Part shown: positions 21,199-29,743 of the stretch, in pieces
How the letters are laid out: every line of letters begins with the position of its first letter
Position numbering within the stretch: the first letter of the stretch is position 1
NCBI RefSeq assembly: GCF_018398315.1
Contig: NZ_JAHBRW010000001.1
Location: 1,112,001-1,176,000, forward strand
Reading direction: 5' to 3'
DNA from: Chelatococcus sp. YT9
GTDB taxonomy: Bacteria; Pseudomonadota; Alphaproteobacteria; Rhizobiales; Beijerinckiaceae
Length of the DNA stretch: 64,000 nucleotides
Position numbers and translations under genes: made by a program
The notes under the pieces: model-generated
The model's database searches: none
Seen by the model: only the letters and a program-made list of their open reading frames with translations
Told to the model about the DNA's origin: nothing

Positions 21199-22140
21199 TC
21201 AATAGATCGGGCCGAGACCCGCATTGACATGCGACGTTGCCTCGATGAGCTCCGTCAGATTGCGCGGCGCACGCGCCGGAGGAGCAGCCATCGTCGAACG
21301 GCTCGGCGGCAGCGGCATCATAGAAGCCACGACGACCGGCTTCGGCTGGTAGACGGGCTTGGGTTGCGTCGCAGTACGCAGCACCGGCGTCCTCGCAGGC
21401 TCCTGCTCCACCACCGCCTGCACGACCGCTGCGGCCGGCTGTGTCTCAGGCTGGGCTCGCGCCACCGCGGGTGCGGGCGCGGCGTCCTGCGCCGGCGCAT
21501 AGCTCGCGACAACGGTGCGCGCTTCGGTCGACCGTTCTGGTTGATCCGCCGAGGCGGTCGCGAAGCTCGGGACGTTACGCGTGGCGGGACGCGCATCCGC
21601 GACCATGATGACGGGCGAGGCGGTCTCGATCGGCGCGACCGGTATGGTCGGCTTGCGGCTGCGCTTCTCGTAGAAGGCATTACCCCCGGCAACGACCGTG
21701 TAATGCATGTTGTTGTAGGGGAACTTCAAGCCGGCCGTGTGGAAGTACATGACCTTCTTGTCGACGCCCTTGTGGCGCTTGCCGGAGAGAATCGCGTCCG
21801 CCACCTTGAGCGCGCGCTCGCGGGAAGCCCCTTCCTTCATCGGCTTGGAAAGAACGCCTTGGGCGAACTGTCGCGGTGCACCGACCACGCCGCATATGGA
21901 ATTCTGGAACTGTCGCGACTCGACGCGGTTCATTACCACGGAGCCAACGGCCAGCATGCCGTCTTCACTCGAACGATTGGATTCGAAATACATGGCGCGT
22001 GCGAGGCATTCCCGGCTGCTGCCAGAGAATGTGCGTGCATCGGAGACCGTTCCACGAGAAGCGCTGCAAGCACCGAGCGTCAGTGACACAAGCAGCAAGG
22101 CCAAGCCCATCGAGATCTTCGCGAAGCTGCGTTCGTTCAT
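21199..22140 (-). CDS. SleB-family cell wall hydrolase, lipoprotein
   Basis: Predicted peptidoglycan hydrolase. From the ATG at 22140 the protein has a signal with lipobox TLGAC (Cys25), then the SleB catalytic region ECLARAMYFESNRS, in which Glu53 is the likely catalytic residue, and QFAQGVLSKP. After about residue 165 comes a low-complexity Ala/Pro/Val-rich tail. The frame is open 35 codons further upstream, but only this start gives a lipoprotein signal. 313 residues. It is divergent from the FixL-like gene. Confidence 0.88.
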   Translation of the reverse strand: MNERSFAKISMGLALLLVSLTLGACSASRGTVSDARTFSGSSRECLARAMYFESNRSSEDGMLAVGSVVMNRVESRQFQNSICGVVGAPRQFAQGVLSKPMKEGASRERALKVADAILSGKRHKGVDKKVMYFHTAGLKFPYNNMHYTVVAGGNAFYEKRSRKPTIPVAPIETASPVIMVADARPATRNVPSFATASADQPERSTEARTVVASYAPAQDAAPAPAVARAQPETQPAAAVVQAVVEQEPARTPVLRTATQPKPVYQPKPVVVASMMPLPPSRSTMAAPPARAPRNLTELIEATSHVNAGLGPIY

Positions 22141-22482
22141 GCCGCTGTATCCAATGCCGGAGCTCCCTGACGCCACAGATGACCGCACTATAACGGTGGC
22201 GTCCGGTTCGTCCATCAACCGCCGCGTGTTTTTTTGCGGCAACATGACGAGAAAACTTCCAAAAAGTTACCAAAACTTTAATGGATTCAAGCCTCATCGC
22301 GTCAGACTGCCGCAGGCAAGCTCTGGTGCGATCAGACGTTTTTCTGCAATAGACCTGTGTTGCGCTTACTGCCCCAGAGTGAAAATCGGTCCAGGGGGTT
22401 TGACATCGCGCAAGGAAGGGCGCGGAAAGCGCGCTAAATTTGCATTCCATGGGACCATTCCTGGACTAGGGACGAAGCCGGC
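22141..22482. other. Divergent intergenic region before the FixL-like kinase
   Basis: No gene is supported across 342 bp. The middle (about 22240-22290) is AT-rich with A-runs and probably carries promoters for both flanking genes. No FixK box was found. Confidence 0.4.
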
Positions 22483-24081
22483 GTGACCGCAAGTGCCACC
22501 AAGACGAGCGCGGCCTTTCAGGAGCCTCGCGCGGACAAGCGCGACACCGAAAGCGTGCTGCGCGAACGGGAAGCACGGCTACGCTCCATCCTGGAGACCG
22601 CCCCGGAAGCGCTCGTCACGATCGACGAGCGTGGCCTCATCGAATCATTCAGCAAGTCCGCCGAGATCCTGTTTGGTTACGGTGCCGACGAAGTCGTCGG
22701 GCGCAACGTCAGCATGCTCATGCCGGCCCCACACCGCGCCGCCCATGATGGCTATCTCAGCCGCTATCTCGCGACAGGCGAAAAACGCATCATCGGGATC
22801 GGCCGCACCGTCGAGGGCTTGCGCAAGGACGGCTCGACATTCCCGATGGAACTCGCCGTTGGCGAGGCTGTGGCCAATGGCCGGCGTCTGTTCACAGGCT
22901 TCATCCGCGACCTCACCTCTCGCCATCGCATGGAGCAGGAACTGCGCCATGCCCAGAAGATGGAAGCCATCGGGCAGCTCACCGGCGGCATCGCCCACGA
23001 CTTCAACAATCTCCTGACAGTCATCCTCGGCAATCTCGAGATGCTCGAGCGTCGGCTGCAGCCCGACCCCCTCAAGCACACTCTGGTCCGCGAGGCCCAG
23101 GAGGCTGCCCAGCTCGGCGCGCAGTTGACGGAACGCCTGCTCGCCTTCGGGCGCAGGCACCCTCTTGATCCCAAGCTGGTCGACATCAGCAGGCTCGTCA
23201 GCGAATTCGCCGGACTGTTGCGGCGCACGTTGGGCGAGACCGTGCAGGTGCGCATGGTCGTGGATGAACATAATCTGCAGGCCGTCGTCGATGCATCGCA
23301 ATTGCAGAACGCCCTGCTCAATCTCGGCATTAATGCGCGGGATGCCATGCCCGACGGTGGCCGGCTGACGATCGAGGTCAGCCGCGCCGAACTGGACAGC
23401 AGCTATAGCGAAATCTATCCGGACGTGACCGCCGGCCACTACGTGCTGATTGCGGTGACAGATGGGGGTTCCGGCATGAGTTCCGAGGTGCGGGACCGCG
23501 CCTTCGAGCCGTTCTTCACGACCAAGGAGGTCGGTGCCGGTACAGGATTGGGCCTCAGCCAAGTCTATGGCTTCGTCAAGCAGTCCGGCGGCCATGTCCA
23601 GCTCTACAGCGAACCAGGCCATGGCACGACTGTCCGGCTGTTCCTGCCGGTCGTCGTTCAGGACCGGGCGGGCGATGCGGCTTCATCAACGGACACCCCG
23701 ACCCTGTTACCGCGCGCAAAGGGCGAGACAATTCTGGTCGTGGAGGACGACCCGCGCGTGCGCCGCGTCACTGTCAGCCGCCTGCGCGATCTCGGCTATC
23801 ACGTGCTGGAAGCCGAGAACGGCCCGCTCGCCCTCGAGATGTTTCAGCGGCACGAAGATGTCGCTCTCGTCTTTACGGACATGGTGATGCCAGGCGGCAT
23901 GACCGGTGGCGATCTTGCGACGGCGGTACAAGCGCTACGCCCAGCCATCAAGCTCCTGCTCACGTCGGGCTATGCCGAACCGGACCTTGTCATGCGGCAT
24001 CCGGCATCGACCGCCCAATGGCTGATGAAGCCCTATACGACGGCGACCCTGGCCAGAAAGCTTCGCAGCGTGCTCGATTGA
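22483..24081 (+). CDS. fixL: Hybrid FixL-like heme-PAS oxygen-sensing histidine kinase
   Basis: Soluble kinase of 532 residues read from a GTG. The PAS domain (about 34-145) resembles FixL closely: [11 protein letters not shown] places His88 at the proximal heme ligand position and Arg94 nearby, while IIGIGR puts Arg108 at the position of the distal Arg that senses oxygen. HisKA follows (phospho-His172 in GGIAHDFNN), then HATPase with [14 protein letters not shown] (280-293) and GTGLGLSQ (353-360), and a C-terminal receiver with Asp466 and Lys516. No membrane helix is seen. A FixL with a fused receiver is the 'hybrid FixL' form known from Rhizobium leguminosarum and R. etli. The kinase call is certain; heme binding is inferred. 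Confidence 0.85.
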   Translation: MTASATKTSAAFQEPRADKRDTESVLREREARLRSILETAPEALVTIDERGLIESFSKSAEILFGYGADEVVGRNVSMLMPAPHRAAHDGYLSRYLATGEKRIIGIGRTVEGLRKDGSTFPMELAVGEAVANGRRLFTGFIRDLTSRHRMEQELRHAQKMEAIGQLTGGIAHDFNNLLTVILGNLEMLERRLQPDPLKHTLVREAQEAAQLGAQLTERLLAFGRRHPLDPKLVDISRLVSEFAGLLRRTLGETVQVRMVVDEHNLQAVVDASQLQNALLNLGINARDAMPDGGRLTIEVSRAELDSSYSEIYPDVTAGHYVLIAVTDGGSGMSSEVRDRAFEPFFTTKEVGAGTGLGLSQVYGFVKQSGGHVQLYSEPGHGTTVRLFLPVVVQDRAGDAASSTDTPTLLPRAKGETILVVEDDPRVRRVTVSRLRDLGYHVLEAENGPLALEMFQRHEDVALVFTDMVMPGGMTGGDLATAVQALRPAIKLLLTSGYAEPDLVMRHPASTAQWLMKPYTTATLARKLRSVLD

Positions 24082-24110
24082 GCGCTCGCACAAATAGAGT
24101 GTCAGGACGA

Positions 24111-24851
24111 TCAGCTCCGGGCGACCGCACCTGTGAAGACATAGCCGACGCCACGCACGGACTTGATCAGCGAGGGACTGCTGGGATCGATGTCGAGCTT
24201 GCGGCGCAAGCGCCCCACTTGCGCGTCAATGGTACGATCGAAAGCTTCCCAATGACGTCCGCGGGTCAGATCCATGAGCCGATCGCGATCGAGCACGCGC
24301 CCGGCGTTGCTGACGAAAACCGCAAGCAGATCGAACTCGCCGGTGGTCAACGCGACGTCGTCACCGGTGGGCGCCGTCAGTTGCCGGCGATCCAGGTTGA
24401 GCAGCCATCCGTCGAAGCGTACGGTCTGCTCCGCTGAGGAAGCGGCTTGGCCGGACGGCCGGGCGCTCGGCTGCAGGCGCCTGAGCACGCTTTTGACCCG
24501 CGCGTGAACCTCGCGCAGATGAAAGGGCTTGGCGATATAATCGTCAGCACCGACTTCCAGGCCGACAACCCGGTCGATCATATCGCTGCGCCCCGTCAGC
24601 ATGATGATGCCGATGTCCGGGCGGGCACGGATCTCCTTCGCGAGGGTGAAACCGTCGTCGCCCGGCATCATGAGGTCGAGCAAGACGAGATCGATATGCT
24701 CGCGCTCAAGAGCGGCGCGCATGGCTGGCCCGCCGTCGGCCAAGGAGACCTTGAAACCCTCGCCGTCGAAATAGCGATGGAGCATGTCCCGGATGCGAAC
24801 TTCGTCGTCCACCACGAGGATATGCGCTGTTCCTTTGTGGTCGTCGCTCAA
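24111..24851 (-). CDS. fxkR: OmpR/PhoB-type response regulator, FxkR-like
   Basis: Receiver plus winged-helix regulator. The receiver begins HILVVDDEVRIRDML; the phospho-Asp lies in LVLLDLMMPGDDG (Asp59 from this start). The DNA-binding domain ends SLIKSVRGVGYVFTG. The TTG at 24851 has GGAGCGGG just ahead; the frame is open to 24884, where another TTG would add 11 residues. It is convergent with the hybrid FixL-like kinase and divergent from the FixK gene, exactly the partners expected for FxkR, the OmpR-class regulator that joins hybrid FixL to fixK in Rhizobium etli. The OmpR class is sure; the FxkR role rests on context and the nearby K-box-like repeat. Confidence 0.8.
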   Translation of the reverse strand: MSDDHKGTAHILVVDDEVRIRDMLHRYFDGEGFKVSLADGGPAMRAALEREHIDLVLLDLMMPGDDGFTLAKEIRARPDIGIIMLTGRSDMIDRVVGLEVGADDYIAKPFHLREVHARVKSVLRRLQPSARPSGQAASSAEQTVRFDGWLLNLDRRQLTAPTGDDVALTTGEFDLLAVFVSNAGRVLDRDRLMDLTRGRHWEAFDRTIDAQVGRLRRKLDIDPSSPSLIKSVRGVGYVFTGAVARS

Positions 24852-24883
24852 ACCCGCTCCAAACGCCAGCTTCACCTTCACCA

Positions 24884-24899
24884 ATTACAAACTGTTACA
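24884..24899 (+). promoter_or_regulatory. K-box-like direct repeat in the fxkR-fixK divergent promoter
   Basis: ATTACA-AACT-GTTACA: two direct hexamers, 10 bp apart centre to centre. It differs by one base from GTTACA-N4-GTTACA, the FxkR-binding K-box as I recall it from R. etli. It lies 87 bp before the fixK ATG and 33 bp before the chosen fxkR start, so it could serve both. Confidence 0.65.
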
Positions 24900-24985
24900 C
24901 AATCGCGCAGATTGTTGCGATAGTTCTGACACGCGCGTCACACGGTCGGGCTTTTCTCATTGTCGTACCTCCACAGGAGAGCGCC

Positions 24986-25756
24986 ATGGAGACTCTGACC
25001 ACCGCCTTGACGGCCGCCCCCGTCTTTCCATTTCCCGCCCGGCAGCCCGCTCTGGGCGCGTGCGAGGCCTATGCGACGCGAGCCGGACAGGAGGGGGCAA
25101 GCCTCGACGCACTTTTCCGCAATGCCGCGCTCGAGTCGTTCGATGCTGGTCAAACCGTGTTCTGGGAGGGCGACGGCGCCGGCGATGTCTTCACTGTTGT
25201 AGAAGGCCTTCTGCGGCTCTACCGGTCCCTGCCCGACGGGCGCCGTGCGATCACGGGTTTTGCCTGTGCGGGCGAGATCGTCGGCATCGCCTTCTCGCGC
25301 CGCTATCCCTGCAGCGCCGAGGCTGTTGCCGAGATCAAGCTCCGCCGTGTGTCACGTCGGAGCTTCTACACCGCCGCCGACGAGATCCCGCGCCTTCACT
25401 CGGACGCGCTCGCGACCATCGCGAAGGAGTTGGCCCGAGCCCAGGACCAGATCGTGCTGCTCGGTCGCAAAACAGCGGATGAGCGCGTAGCGAGCTTCAT
25501 TCTCGCCATGGCCGAGCGCATCGGTCACTCGCCGCGGGAAATCGACCTGCCGATGAGCCGCCTCGACATGGCCGACTACCTTGGCCTGACCATCGAGACG
25601 GTGAGTCGCGTCCTCACGCGCATGCAGCGTGACGGGTTGATTTCCTTCCGCGGCCGTTACCACCTGATCATCGAGCGTCCACGCTGCCTGCGTGAGCTCG
25701 GCGGCGGGGCCGACGAGGCGCGGGACGACGATCTCCCGCTGGCGTGCACCGGTTAG
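24986..25756 (+). CDS. fixK: FixK-type Crp/Fnr transcription factor
   Basis: 256 residues. A cyclic-nucleotide-like domain (about 45-130) is followed by the dimer helix (135-160) and a helix-turn-helix (190-215) with MADYLGLTIETVSRVLTRM. Glu204, Ser207 and Arg208 form the E-x2-SR motif of the FNR/FixK group that reads TTGA half sites. The Fnr iron-sulphur Cys cluster is absent (only Cys26 lies near the N-terminus), so it is FixK-like and probably not itself an oxygen sensor. It has a normal GGAG ribosome site, and a K-box-like repeat lies upstream. Likely targets nearby are the two FixK boxes at 26997-27031. Confidence 0.88.
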   Translation: METLTTALTAAPVFPFPARQPALGACEAYATRAGQEGASLDALFRNAALESFDAGQTVFWEGDGAGDVFTVVEGLLRLYRSLPDGRRAITGFACAGEIVGIAFSRRYPCSAEAVAEIKLRRVSRRSFYTAADEIPRLHSDALATIAKELARAQDQIVLLGRKTADERVASFILAMAERIGHSPREIDLPMSRLDMADYLGLTIETVSRVLTRMQRDGLISFRGRYHLIIERPRCLRELGGGADEARDDDLPLACTG

Positions 25757-25788
25757 AAGCCGGTCAAAGAAAGCGATACCGTTGATGT

Positions 25789-25811
25789 ACGCCGCCCGTT
25801 CCGGGCGGCGT
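25789..25811 (+). terminator. Hairpin terminator after fixK
   Basis: A 10-bp stem (25789-25798 with 25802-25811) with loop TTC lies 32 bp after the fixK stop. TCTC follows rather than a pure T-run, so strength is uncertain. It may also serve the convergent dehydrogenase gene. Confidence 0.6.
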
Positions 25812-25835
25812 TCTCATTGGCGGCTGAGTCACGCC

Positions 25836-26909
25836 TCAAGGCGTAATCGCCACCTTCAGCACGCCGTCGCGCTGGTGGGAGAAAAGGTCATAGGCCGTCT
25901 CGATATCGTCGAGCTTGAACCGATGCGTGACGAGCGCCGTCAAGTCGGCGCGGCCCGACGCGATGACGCCCATCAGGCGTCGCATCCGCTCCTTGCCGCC
26001 GGGGCAAAGCGCCGTGACGATGCGGTTGTCCCCGAGACCGGCGGAAAAGGCGCTGAGGGGAATAGTCAGGTTGCTGGAATAAACGCCGAGGCTCGACAGC
26101 GTCCCGCCCGGTCGCAGCACGCGCAGCGCCGATTCAAAGGTGCCCTGCGTCCCGAGCGCTTCGATCGATACGTCGACACCGCGGCCGTCGGTCAGAGCCA
26201 TGATCTGCTCGACGGGATCGCCCTGCTTGAAATCGACCACATGGTCGGCCCCCAGCTTTCTGGCAACGGCCAGACGCTCCGGCACGGTGTCGACGCCGAT
26301 GATCGTCGTGGCTCCCATCAGCTTGGCGCCGGCCACGGCGCACAGCCCGATCGGCCCGAGCGCGAAGACGACAACGGTATCGCCGATGCGCACGCCGCCG
26401 TTCTCAGCACCTGAAAACCCGGTCGACATGATATCCGGACACATGAGGACCTGCTCGTCCGTCAGATGATCCGGCACCGGGCTCAGGTTCACCATGGCGT
26501 CCGGCACTCGGACATACTCGGCCTGTGCACCGTCGATCGTATTGCCGAATTTCCAGCCACCGGTGGCCTTGAAGCCATGACGCGTGTCCGGGCCGTCCTG
26601 CGATGCGCAACCGCACAGACATGCATAGCTATGGCCGCTCGGGGTGATGGCACCGGCGATAACGCGTTGTCCCTCGCGATAGCCCGTGACGGCGGAGCCG
26701 AGCTTCTCGATGATGCCAACGGGCTCATGGCCGATCGTCAGCCCCTTGGCAACGGGGTATTCACCCTTGAGAATATGGACATCCGTGCCGCAGATCGTTG
26801 TCGTCGAGATGCGCAGAAGTGCGTCGAGCGGTCCGATGTCCGGTATGGGCTTCTCATCGAGGACAATCCGGCCGGGTTCGACGAAGATGGCGGCTTTCAT
26901 CTTGGGCAT
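25836..26909 (-). CDS. Zinc-dependent alcohol dehydrogenase
   Basis: Medium-chain NAD(P)-dependent dehydrogenase, 357 residues. The catalytic zinc site is TICGTDVHI (Cys near 38) with GHEPVG (His-Glu near 60); the nucleotide fold has VVVFALGPIGLCAVAG and ends the strand at VDTVPERL. The ATG at 26909 has GGGAGAAG eight bases upstream. It resembles the formaldehyde dehydrogenase-like alcohol dehydrogenases; the natural substrate is not readable. A TATAAT at 26970-26965 and two FixK boxes precede it, which suggests induction when oxygen is scarce. Confidence 0.9.
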   Translation of the reverse strand: MPKMKAAIFVEPGRIVLDEKPIPDIGPLDALLRISTTTICGTDVHILKGEYPVAKGLTIGHEPVGIIEKLGSAVTGYREGQRVIAGAITPSGHSYACLCGCASQDGPDTRHGFKATGGWKFGNTIDGAQAEYVRVPDAMVNLSPVPDHLTDEQVLMCPDIMSTGFSGAENGGVRIGDTVVVFALGPIGLCAVAGAKLMGATTIIGVDTVPERLAVARKLGADHVVDFKQGDPVEQIMALTDGRGVDVSIEALGTQGTFESALRVLRPGGTLSSLGVYSSNLTIPLSAFSAGLGDNRIVTALCPGGKERMRRLMGVIASGRADLTALVTHRFKLDDIETAYDLFSHQRDGVLKVAITP

Positions 26910-26964
26910 GACGTCTTCTCCCTTTGGGCAGCTGGCGCAACGGGGCCTTGCCGTAGCCTGCCGG

Positions 26965-26970
26965 ATTATA
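26965..26970 (-). promoter_or_regulatory. -10 element for the alcohol dehydrogenase
   Basis: A perfect TATAAT on the minus strand, 55 bp before the start codon. With +1 near 26958 the two FixK boxes centre at about -45.5 and -66.5. Confidence 0.5.
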
Positions 26971-26996
26971 AGGGAGGCGGCACCAATTATTTGTCC

Positions 26997-27010
26997 TTGA
27001 CGTCGATCAA
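26997..27010. promoter_or_regulatory. FixK/FNR box 1
   Basis: TTGAC-GTCG-ATCAA, fitting TTGA-N6-TCAA. It lies between the divergent dehydrogenase and CBS-BON genes. Confidence 0.75.
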
Positions 27011-27017
27011 GTGTCGT

Positions 27018-27031
27018 TTGATCGCTGTCAA
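27018..27031. promoter_or_regulatory. FixK/FNR box 2
   Basis: TTGAT-CGCT-GTCAA, fitting TTGA-N6-TCAA. Its centre is 21 bp (two helical turns) from box 1, so both dimers would sit on the same DNA face. Confidence 0.75.
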
Positions 27032-27083
27032 TGCGGCCGGATTCGTCAAGCCCAATGGTAAGCCGCGTCGAAAGGAGCAGGCC

Positions 27084-27830
27084 ATGAAAGCCTCGGATGT
27101 CATGACGACCACTGTGATGAGCGTGCCGGCGAATGCGACGATCGCCGACACTGTCCAGTTGCTCATCGAGCATGGGTACAGTGGTCTTCCCGTTGTGGAT
27201 GGGGCCGGCCAGCTCGTCGGTATCGTGACCGAAGGTGACCTCCTGCGGCGAGCCGAGCTCGGAACCGAGACCAAGAGGCCGCGCTGGCTATCCTACATCC
27301 TGGGGCCTGGTCGTCTCGCCGAGGATTACGTGCAAGCCCATGCTCGCCGTGTCGAGGAGGTGATGACCCGCGAGGTCGCGACCGTCGCCCCGGAGGCGAG
27401 CCTTGAAGATGTTGTGGCCCTTATGGAAAGCAAGAGCGTCAAGCGTATCCCGGTCGCGCGCGATGGGCGGCTCGTCGGCATCATCACGCGTGCGGACCTT
27501 CTCAAGGCGCTGAATGTTGCCCTGCTTCGTCGGCCGGAACCCGCCCGTGGAGACGCCGCGATCCAGGAAGCAATCACGGCCGAGATTGCCAAGCAGGCTT
27601 GGGCGCCGGTCAATGGCGTCGACATCTTCGTCCGCGATGGAATCGTGCATCTCGTCGGCGTGATCGTTACCGACGAAGTCCGCTATGCCTTGAAAGTGCT
27701 GGCCGAGGGCATTCCCGGCACCAGGGCGGTGAAGGACCACCTGACTTATGTCGAGCCGGTCTCCGGCATGTTCATCGAAGCCCCAGATGGCCCCGCGCCG
27801 GAAGAATTCACGGGCGGCGGGAAGGATTAG
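27084..27830 (+). CDS. CBS-pair and BON domain protein
   Basis: 248 residues: CBS domain 1 (about 5-60, with YSGLPVVDGAGQLVGIVTEGDLL), CBS domain 2 (about 93-145, with VKRIPVARDGRLVGIITRADLL), and a C-terminal BON domain (about 165-230, with VRDGIVHLVGVIVTDEVRYAL). CBS pairs bind adenine nucleotides; BON domains often bind membranes. Proteins of this build belong to anoxia or stress regulons in several proteobacteria. The ATG at 27084 has AAAGGAG ahead; the long open frame upstream is not coding. It is probably activated from the FixK boxes. Confidence 0.9.
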   Translation: MKASDVMTTTVMSVPANATIADTVQLLIEHGYSGLPVVDGAGQLVGIVTEGDLLRRAELGTETKRPRWLSYILGPGRLAEDYVQAHARRVEEVMTREVATVAPEASLEDVVALMESKSVKRIPVARDGRLVGIITRADLLKALNVALLRRPEPARGDAAIQEAITAEIAKQAWAPVNGVDIFVRDGIVHLVGVIVTDEVRYALKVLAEGIPGTRAVKDHLTYVEPVSGMFIEAPDGPAPEEFTGGGKD

Positions 27831-27882
27831 ACGGAGCAGCATGGGGAACAAGCCCGGCTCGCTTTGCCGAACGCTGTGTTCC

Positions 27883-28059
27883 CCCTCATCCTGTCCTTCT
27901 CCCCGCCGGGAAGAAGGGACGCCCGCGATCATCCGTTGCACGGATACTGCACAGAGGCGTCCCGATACCCTCCCCTCACCTTTCCCCAACACCATTGCCA
28001 TCGCCCGGAGGCGGATCATTGGCGTCCCTCTCCCGCGTGTGAGAGCGGCAGGGTGAGGG
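27883..28059. repeat. Palindromic mosaic element with imperfect terminal inverted repeats
   Basis: The ends, CCCTCATCCTGTC (27883-27895) and GGCAGGGTGAGGG (28047-28059), are inverted copies with about 11 of 13 matches. Inside are smaller inverted pieces such as CTTCTCCCC...GGAAGAAGGGA. It fills the gap between two convergent genes and resembles the non-coding palindromic repeats common between rhizobial genes. Confidence 0.6.
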
Positions 28060-28074
28060 CAACGCAACCCCCGC

Positions 28075-29568
28075 CTATACTTCCTCGATATAGCGCCGGC
28101 GCAGATGCGCCTTGAACACACTGGCGTCGAGCGGCCGGCCGGTCGCATGGGTCAACAGATCGTTGGTCTCATAAAACGATCCGTAGATGTGAATGTTCGA
28201 GCGTAGCCAATTGACGAGGGGCACGAAGTCGCCGCGGCCGATAGCCGGCAAAACATCAGGATTAGCCTGGCGGGCGGCATCAAAAAGCTGGGCGGCGGTC
28301 ATGGCGCCGAGCGTATAAGTCGGAAAATAGCCCCAGCCACCGCTCGGCCAGTGCACGTCCTGGAGACAGCCGAGCCGGTCGTTCGGCGGCGTCACGCCAA
28401 GGAGGTCGTGCATGCCCGCGTTCCAGGCGAGCGGCAGCTCCGCGAGCGGCATTGCGTCAGCGATCAGAGCCTTTTCCAGGCGGTAGCGCAGGATGACATG
28501 GGCTGGATAGGTGATCTCGTCCGCGTCGACACGAATGAAGCCGCGCTCCACATGCGTATAGCGACGCCACAGGGCATCGGCCTCCCAGGCCGGGCCGCTG
28601 CCCCCCATCGCCTTGCGCATGACCGGCGCGGCGAAGCGGAGGAACTCGCGGCTGCGGCAGGCTTGCATCTCCATGAGCAGGGATTGGCTCTCGTGAATGC
28701 TCATACCGCGCGCGACGCTGACGGGCTGGCCAAGCTGCGCCTGAGGGCGCCCCTGCTCATAGAGGGCATGGCCCGTCTCGTGGATTACCCCCATCAGGGC
28801 GCTGGTGAAATCGTCCTCGTCATAGCGCGTCGTGATGCGCACGTCATTGTCCGCTCCCCCGCAGAACGGGTGGGTCGAGACGTCGAGCCGCCCACGCTCG
28901 AAATCATAGCCGAGCACTTCCATCATCTGCATGCCGAGTGCGCGCTGGGCTGCTACCGGGAACGGCCCCGCCAGCGGCGGATCGGCCGGCCGGCGCGCCT
29001 GGACCTCCAGCACCTCGGCAGTGAGCCCCGGCAGGAAGTCAGCCAGATCATCGAACAACGCATCGATGGCCGTGGAGTGCCCGCCGGGCTCGTAGTCGTT
29101 CAGCAGGGCGTCATAGGCGGAGAGGCCGAGCGTCTCGCCCTTCGCCTCGCCGATAGCGCGCTGCAGGTTGAGGACCTCGGACAGTGTCGGCAGCAGCGCC
29201 TTGAAGTCGGATTCCGCGCGCGCCTGCCGCCAGGTCATCTCGCAGGCCGAGATCGCCTTGCTAGACGCTTCGACGAGATCCGACGGCACCGCGGTCTCGA
29301 CCGTCCAGACCCGGCGTATCTCGCGCAGGTTGGCCTTCTCCCAGGCGCCGAGGCTTGTGTCGGCCGCCGCCGCCTCCAGCCAGTCGCCGATGCGCGGGTC
29401 GGTCATCATGCCATGGCGCAAGACATGCAGCAGCGCCATGCTCTCGGCACGCGTGGCCGCCGCGCCCCGCGGCATCATGGTGTCGTTGTCCCATTGCAGG
29501 ATGCCGACCGCATTGGCCAGCGCCGCGACACGGCCGAAATGCGCGGAGAGCTCGGAATAGGCGGTCAT
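28075..29568 (-). CDS. M32-family metallocarboxypeptidase
   Basis: Thermostable carboxypeptidase 1 (Taq) family, 497 residues, cytosolic. The zinc motif HETGHALYEQ lies near residue 263, followed by the conserved MSIHESQSLLMEMQ near 293. These enzymes remove C-terminal residues from short peptides. It is the last gene of a minus-strand run that includes an ABC importer and an M19-like protein, but a 172-bp gap with two hairpin repeats separates it from the ABC ATPase, so it may be transcribed separately. Confidence 0.95.
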   Translation of the reverse strand: MTAYSELSAHFGRVAALANAVGILQWDNDTMMPRGAAATRAESMALLHVLRHGMMTDPRIGDWLEAAAADTSLGAWEKANLREIRRVWTVETAVPSDLVEASSKAISACEMTWRQARAESDFKALLPTLSEVLNLQRAIGEAKGETLGLSAYDALLNDYEPGGHSTAIDALFDDLADFLPGLTAEVLEVQARRPADPPLAGPFPVAAQRALGMQMMEVLGYDFERGRLDVSTHPFCGGADNDVRITTRYDEDDFTSALMGVIHETGHALYEQGRPQAQLGQPVSVARGMSIHESQSLLMEMQACRSREFLRFAAPVMRKAMGGSGPAWEADALWRRYTHVERGFIRVDADEITYPAHVILRYRLEKALIADAMPLAELPLAWNAGMHDLLGVTPPNDRLGCLQDVHWPSGGWGYFPTYTLGAMTAAQLFDAARQANPDVLPAIGRGDFVPLVNWLRSNIHIYGSFYETNDLLTHATGRPLDASVFKAHLRRRYIEEV

Positions 29569-29640
29569 GGGGCGGTCTCCCGAAACAGGTATCCGCCGTG
29601 AATATCAGGATCCGCAGGGCTTGTCGTCTGCCCGGGTGGA

Positions 29641-29743
29641 TGGAGCATGTGCGGTGAACTCCTGTTCACCACCTGCTCCAAGCCTTTCTTTTCACGCATT
29701 TTCTTCACGCGAACCGGTGTCCACTTCGCGCGAAAATGCTCTA
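29641..29743. repeat. Two palindromic intergenic repeats
   Basis: 29641-29680 forms a two-part hairpin (TGGAGCA/TGCTCCA outside, GGTGAAC/GTTCACC inside). 29696-29743 is a second palindrome (GCATTTTC...GAAAATGC) with an inner CGCGAACCGGTGTCCAC core, a form repeated in many Hyphomicrobiales genomes. It supplies the TAG stop codon of the ABC ATPase gene. Confidence 0.6.
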
